From positions 2,050,030 to 2,114,029 of the forward strand of contig NZ_KB375281.1 of assembly GCF_000336555.1 (NCBI RefSeq): DNA of 64,000 nt, written 5' to 3'. Made by a program: the position numbers and the translations under genes. The notes beneath the pieces are model-generated. The model did not search any database, was not told where the DNA came from, and worked only from the letters and a program-made list of their open reading frames with translations. How positions within the stretch are numbered: the stretch's first letter is position 1; each line of letters opens with the position of its first letter. Shown one piece after another: positions 63,528-64,000 of the stretch. The stretch comes from Afipia clevelandensis ATCC 49720. GTDB taxonomy: Bacteria > Pseudomonadota > Alphaproteobacteria > Rhizobiales > Xanthobacteraceae.

Positions 63528-64000
63528 GTGACCCACCCGAAGACCGAATTCTCCGCCACAAAGGCAGCGCCGCCCGCCGCGTGGAAACTGCTGCTGATGC
63601 TGGTGGCGATGAACGGTCTCGCGCCGGTCTCGCTCTACATCCTCGTGCCCGCGCTTCCGATCCTGGCCAAGACCCTCGGCAGCGACGTCTCCGCCGTTCA
63701 GCTCAACGTGTCGCTGTTCATGGTGGGCCTTGCGATCTCGCAACTGGTAACCGGATCGCTGTCGGATCGTTTCGGCCGCCGCCCCGTCCTGCTCGGCGGA
63801 TTCGGGCTGGCAGTGATCGCCACCATCATCTGCATGTTCGCGGAAACCCTGCCGCAGCTTATCGCAGGACGCTTCCTGCAGGCGCTGGGCGGCGCCACCG
63901 GGATGGTGATGAGCCGCGCGGTCATCCGCGATCTTTATCCGCGCGAGCGCGTCGGCGGCATGATCAGCCTGGTGATAGCCGTGATGATGATCGCGCAGCT
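63528..64000 (+). CDS. MFS transporter, Bcr/CflA drug-resistance type (partial)
   Basis: The window ends inside this gene; 157 codons are visible from a GTG at 63528. The translation shows four hydrophobic helices with the MFS motif A GSLSDRFGRRPVLLGG between helices 2 and 3 and the RAVIRDLYPRERV stretch typical of Bcr/CflA exporters, which pump out drugs such as bicyclomycin or release dipeptides and sulfonamides. The start is a GTG preceded by weak GAG; the rest of the protein lies outside. Confidence 0.82.
   Translation, partial: MTHPKTEFSATKAAPPAAWKLLLMLVAMNGLAPVSLYILVPALPILAKTLGSDVSAVQLNVSLFMVGLAISQLVTGSLSDRFGRRPVLLGGFGLAVIATIICMFAETLPQLIAGRFLQALGGATGMVMSRAVIRDLYPRERVGGMISLVIAVMMIAQ

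Overview
The window is 64 kb of GC-rich chromosome from an alphaproteobacterium, most likely Nitrobacteraceae/Bradyrhizobiaceae (Bradyrhizobium, Rhodopseudomonas or Afipia type). The best evidence is a circularly permuted two-piece tmRNA gene with tag ANDNYAPVAQAA, followed by the alpha-type ClpX adaptor SspB. Leader-peptide attenuators on ilvB and leuA and several uptake systems (TRAP, TTT, ABC) fit a metabolically versatile soil or water organism. I see no prophage, insertion sequence, CRISPR array or rRNA; most of the window is housekeeping and transport genes in short operons.

Region 1 (0.2-8.1 kb) is a catabolic island. A minus-strand operon (Rieske oxygenase, glutamine-synthetase-like ligase, branched-chain-type binding protein) diverges from a ferredoxin-reductase-like flavoprotein and an IclR regulator. 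Three 15-bp GTTC-type palindromic sites lie between them. A 5-carboxymethyl-2-hydroxymuconate isomerase-like protein and a metallo-beta-lactamase-fold hydrolase follow. Region 2 (8.3-20.1 kb) holds tRNA-Lys(CTT), a His-rich LTxxQ protein, a TRAP transporter, leuA with its own leader, a PPK2 kinase, an osmoprotectant ABC transporter with a fused permease/binding protein, and an LTA-synthase-like membrane phosphotransferase.

Region 3 (20.5-33.3 kb) carries branched-chain amino acid synthesis: ilvB-ilvH, two exporter-type genes, then ilvC. The ilvB transcript starts from a recognisable promoter at the end of miaA and runs through a leader peptide with Leu-Leu-Ile-Ile-Val-Val codons and a terminator. 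Beyond it are miaA/serB (divergent, 12 bp apart), hflK-hflC-DUF2065-degP, and thyA-folA. Region 4 (33.4-46.4 kb) has a tripartite tricarboxylate transporter, a split chromate transporter, ssrA and sspB, fumC, a DUF4169 gene with two related ribbon-helix-helix genes, a large AsmA-family protein and a CFA-synthase-like methyltransferase.

Region 5 (46.4-64 kb) has a FAD-oxidase/FAH-family pair with a divergent thioesterase, a UvrD/PcrA helicase, an ABC-2 exporter, two related glycine-zipper secreted proteins beside an L,D-transpeptidase, a fused membrane/spermidine-synthase-like protein, a PYROXD2-like flavoprotein, prmA behind a DnaA-box pair, an aminopeptidase P and the start of a Bcr/CflA-type MFS exporter cut by the window edge. 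Start codons were reset wherever a longer frame had no ribosome binding site or conserved N-terminus. All functions are read from motifs and recalled families; no database search was run.
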